Assembly: GCA_002333145.1 (NCBI GenBank)
Contig: DDBN01000114.1
Span: forward strand, 47,887-53,650
Direction: 5' to 3'
DNA length: 5,764 bases
Origin: Moraxellaceae bacterium UBA2031
GTDB taxonomy: Bacteria; Pseudomonadota; Gammaproteobacteria; Pseudomonadales; Moraxellaceae
The position numbers were made by a program, and so were the translations under genes. The notes under the pieces are model-generated. The model was not told the DNA's origin and did not search any database. It worked only from the letters and a program-made list of their open reading frames with translations. This document shows positions 4,514 through 5,764 of the stretch, in pieces; positions within the stretch are counted from its first letter, which is position 1; each line of letters starts with the position of its first letter.

Positions 4514-5764
4514 AACGCTGTGAACCACACTCAAACGCTCTTCTGCGTTGTCGCTCTTAAGCATGAACTTCAGACGATCACCACCTTCTAGCTTGTAGTA
4601 GCGTGACTGCGTCTGTATCAGTCGAATCAGGCGCATCGCGTCGACCTTCGTGTCTGACGAGAACTCAACTCGACCACCTTCGCTGCCGGCATCTATCTTG
4701 CGTATACCCAAGCGCTCGGCTTCTAGCTTGAGTGCGGTTACCGCGAACAGATTTTTGGCAGGATCTGGCAGCAGGCCAAAGCGGTCAATCATCTCTACTT
4801 GCAATTCATTCAGGTCATCTACGGTTTTTGCATTGCTGATGCGCTTGTAGAGCATTAAGCGGTTGTGCACATCAGGCAGATATTCGTCAGGGATAAGGGC
4901 ACTGATGCGCAAGTTGATTTCGGTACTGATTTCCAGCGGCTGATCCAGATTAGGTGTTTTACCGGCACGAATAGCTTTTACGGCACGATCCAGCATTTCC
5001 ATGTAAAGCGTAAAGCCAATCGTGTTGATGTTGCCGCTCTGTTCTTCGCCCAGCAGTTCGCCTGCACCACGAATTTCAAGATCGTGGCTGGCCAGAGCGA
5101 AGCCTGCGCCGAGATCATCTGCTTGGGCAATTGCTTCAAGGCGTTTTTCAGCATCACCTGTCATGGCTTTTTTGTGCGGTGTTAGTAGGTACGCATAGGC
5201 CTGATGATGTGAGCGGCCGACACGGCCACGTAGCTGGTGCATTTGTGCCAGCCCTAGCTTATCGGCACGATCCATGATGATGGTGTTGGCACTGGGTACG
5301 TCGATACCCGTTTCAATAATGGTGGTGCACACCAATACATTGAACTGCTTGTGATAAAACTGCTGCATCACCTGTTCCAGTTCGCGTTCGCGCATCTGGC
5401 CGTGGGCAATACCAATACGTGCTTCGGGTACCAGCGCTTGCAACTCCTGCGCACATTTCTCAATCGTGTCGACTTCATTGTGCAGGTAGTACGCCTGGCC
5501 ACCACGCAGCAGTTCACGCAGCATGGCTTCTTTCACTACTTCCGGGCTGGTTTCGCGCACAAAGGTTTTTACGGCGAGACGCTTGGCAGGAGGTGTCGCG
5601 ATGATGGACAGATCACGCATGCCCGAGAACGCCATATTGAGTGTTCGCGGAATGGGTGTGGCGGTAAGGGTGAGCATGTCTACTTCGGCACGAAGGTTTT
5701 TTAGTGCCTCTTTATGACGGACACCAAAGCGGTGTTCTTCATCAACAATAATAAGGCCAAGATT
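4493..5764 (-). CDS. mfd: Transcription-repair coupling factor Mfd, C-terminal part (5' end outside window)
   Basis: Mfd removes RNA polymerase stalled at DNA lesions by ATP-driven double-stranded DNA translocation and recruits UvrA for nucleotide excision repair. The reading frame runs to the window edge without a start, so the internal Met at 5677 is not the real one. The 423 residues here correspond to the C-terminal third of a roughly 1150-aa protein. Numbered from the edge: motif II DEEH (8-11), motif III TATPIPRT (34-41), motif V VLVCTTIIETGID (143-155), motif VI QLRGRVGRS (177-185), the TRG translocation region shared with RecG (DLGAGFALASHDLEIRGAGELLGEEQ, about 217-242), then the C-terminal autoinhibitory TRCF domain (D7), about 280-400, with LIPDEYLPD and MIDRFGLLPDP. 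The UvrB-like module, RNA polymerase-interaction domain and Walker A lie outside. Nothing suggests decay. Its TGA (4495-4493) abuts the opposing MFS stop with no gap. Confidence 0.97.
   Translation of the reverse strand, partial: NLGLIIVDEEHRFGVRHKEALKNLRAEVDMLTLTATPIPRTLNMAFSGMRDLSIIATPPAKRLAVKTFVRETSPEVVKEAMLRELLRGGQAYYLHNEVDTIEKCAQELQALVPEARIGIAHGQMRERELEQVMQQFYHKQFNVLVCTTIIETGIDVPSANTIIMDRADKLGLAQMHQLRGRVGRSHHQAYAYLLTPHKKAMTGDAEKRLEAIAQADDLGAGFALASHDLEIRGAGELLGEEQSGNINTIGFTLYMEMLDRAVKAIRAGKTPNLDQPLEISTEINLRISALIPDEYLPDVHNRLMLYKRISNAKTVDDLNELQVEMIDRFGLLPDPAKNLFAVTALKLEAERLGIRKIDAGSEGGRVEFSSDTKVDAMRLIRLIQTQSRYYKLEGGDRLKFMLKSDNAEERLSVVHSVLEALQK

Noticed and set aside
4865..5185. 106-codon plus-strand open frame inside mfd
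   Set aside because: Antisense to the conserved TRG and TRCF regions of Mfd; no supporting features.

Overview
The window looks like a chromosomal segment of a gammaproteobacterium. The encoded NagZ, bacterial RIO kinase, DbpA and Mfd all read like gammaproteobacterial (Pseudomonas/Oceanospirillales-type) proteins. I cannot name a genus from sequence alone. The window is gene-dense and of roughly balanced base composition by eye. I saw no tRNA, rRNA, insertion sequence, CRISPR array or phage gene, and no gene-free stretch reaches 300 bases.

Layout, left to right. Positions 1-864 (+) hold the C-terminal part of the peptidoglycan-recycling glucosaminidase NagZ; its first ~51 codons lie outside the window. 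A 19-nt gap, filled by a 7-codon mini-ORF, leads to a RIO-type protein kinase (884-1747, +). A 160-nt intergenic region follows, with a strong 11-bp hairpin and a Shine-Dalgarno-preceded 16-codon mini-ORF. The mini-ORF overlaps the likely GTG start of the DEAD-box RNA helicase DbpA (1908-3290, +). Two bases after dbpA begins a 12-TM MFS transporter (3293-4492, +). It converges with the C-terminal third of the transcription-repair coupling factor Mfd (4493-5764, -), with no intergenic base; one palindromic TGATCA supplies both stop codons.

Functionally, nagZ and mfd are housekeeping genes for cell-wall recycling and transcription-coupled repair. RIO kinase and DbpA form an adjacent pair with a possible shared theme: DbpA is an established 50S assembly helicase, and RIO1 kinases of eukaryotes mature the small ribosomal subunit. 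The MFS gene is probably translationally coupled to dbpA, but its substrate is unknown. I recognised no clearly new multi-gene system. The points most worth checking are the RIO-DbpA linkage, the two leader mini-ORFs and the zero-gap convergent junction.
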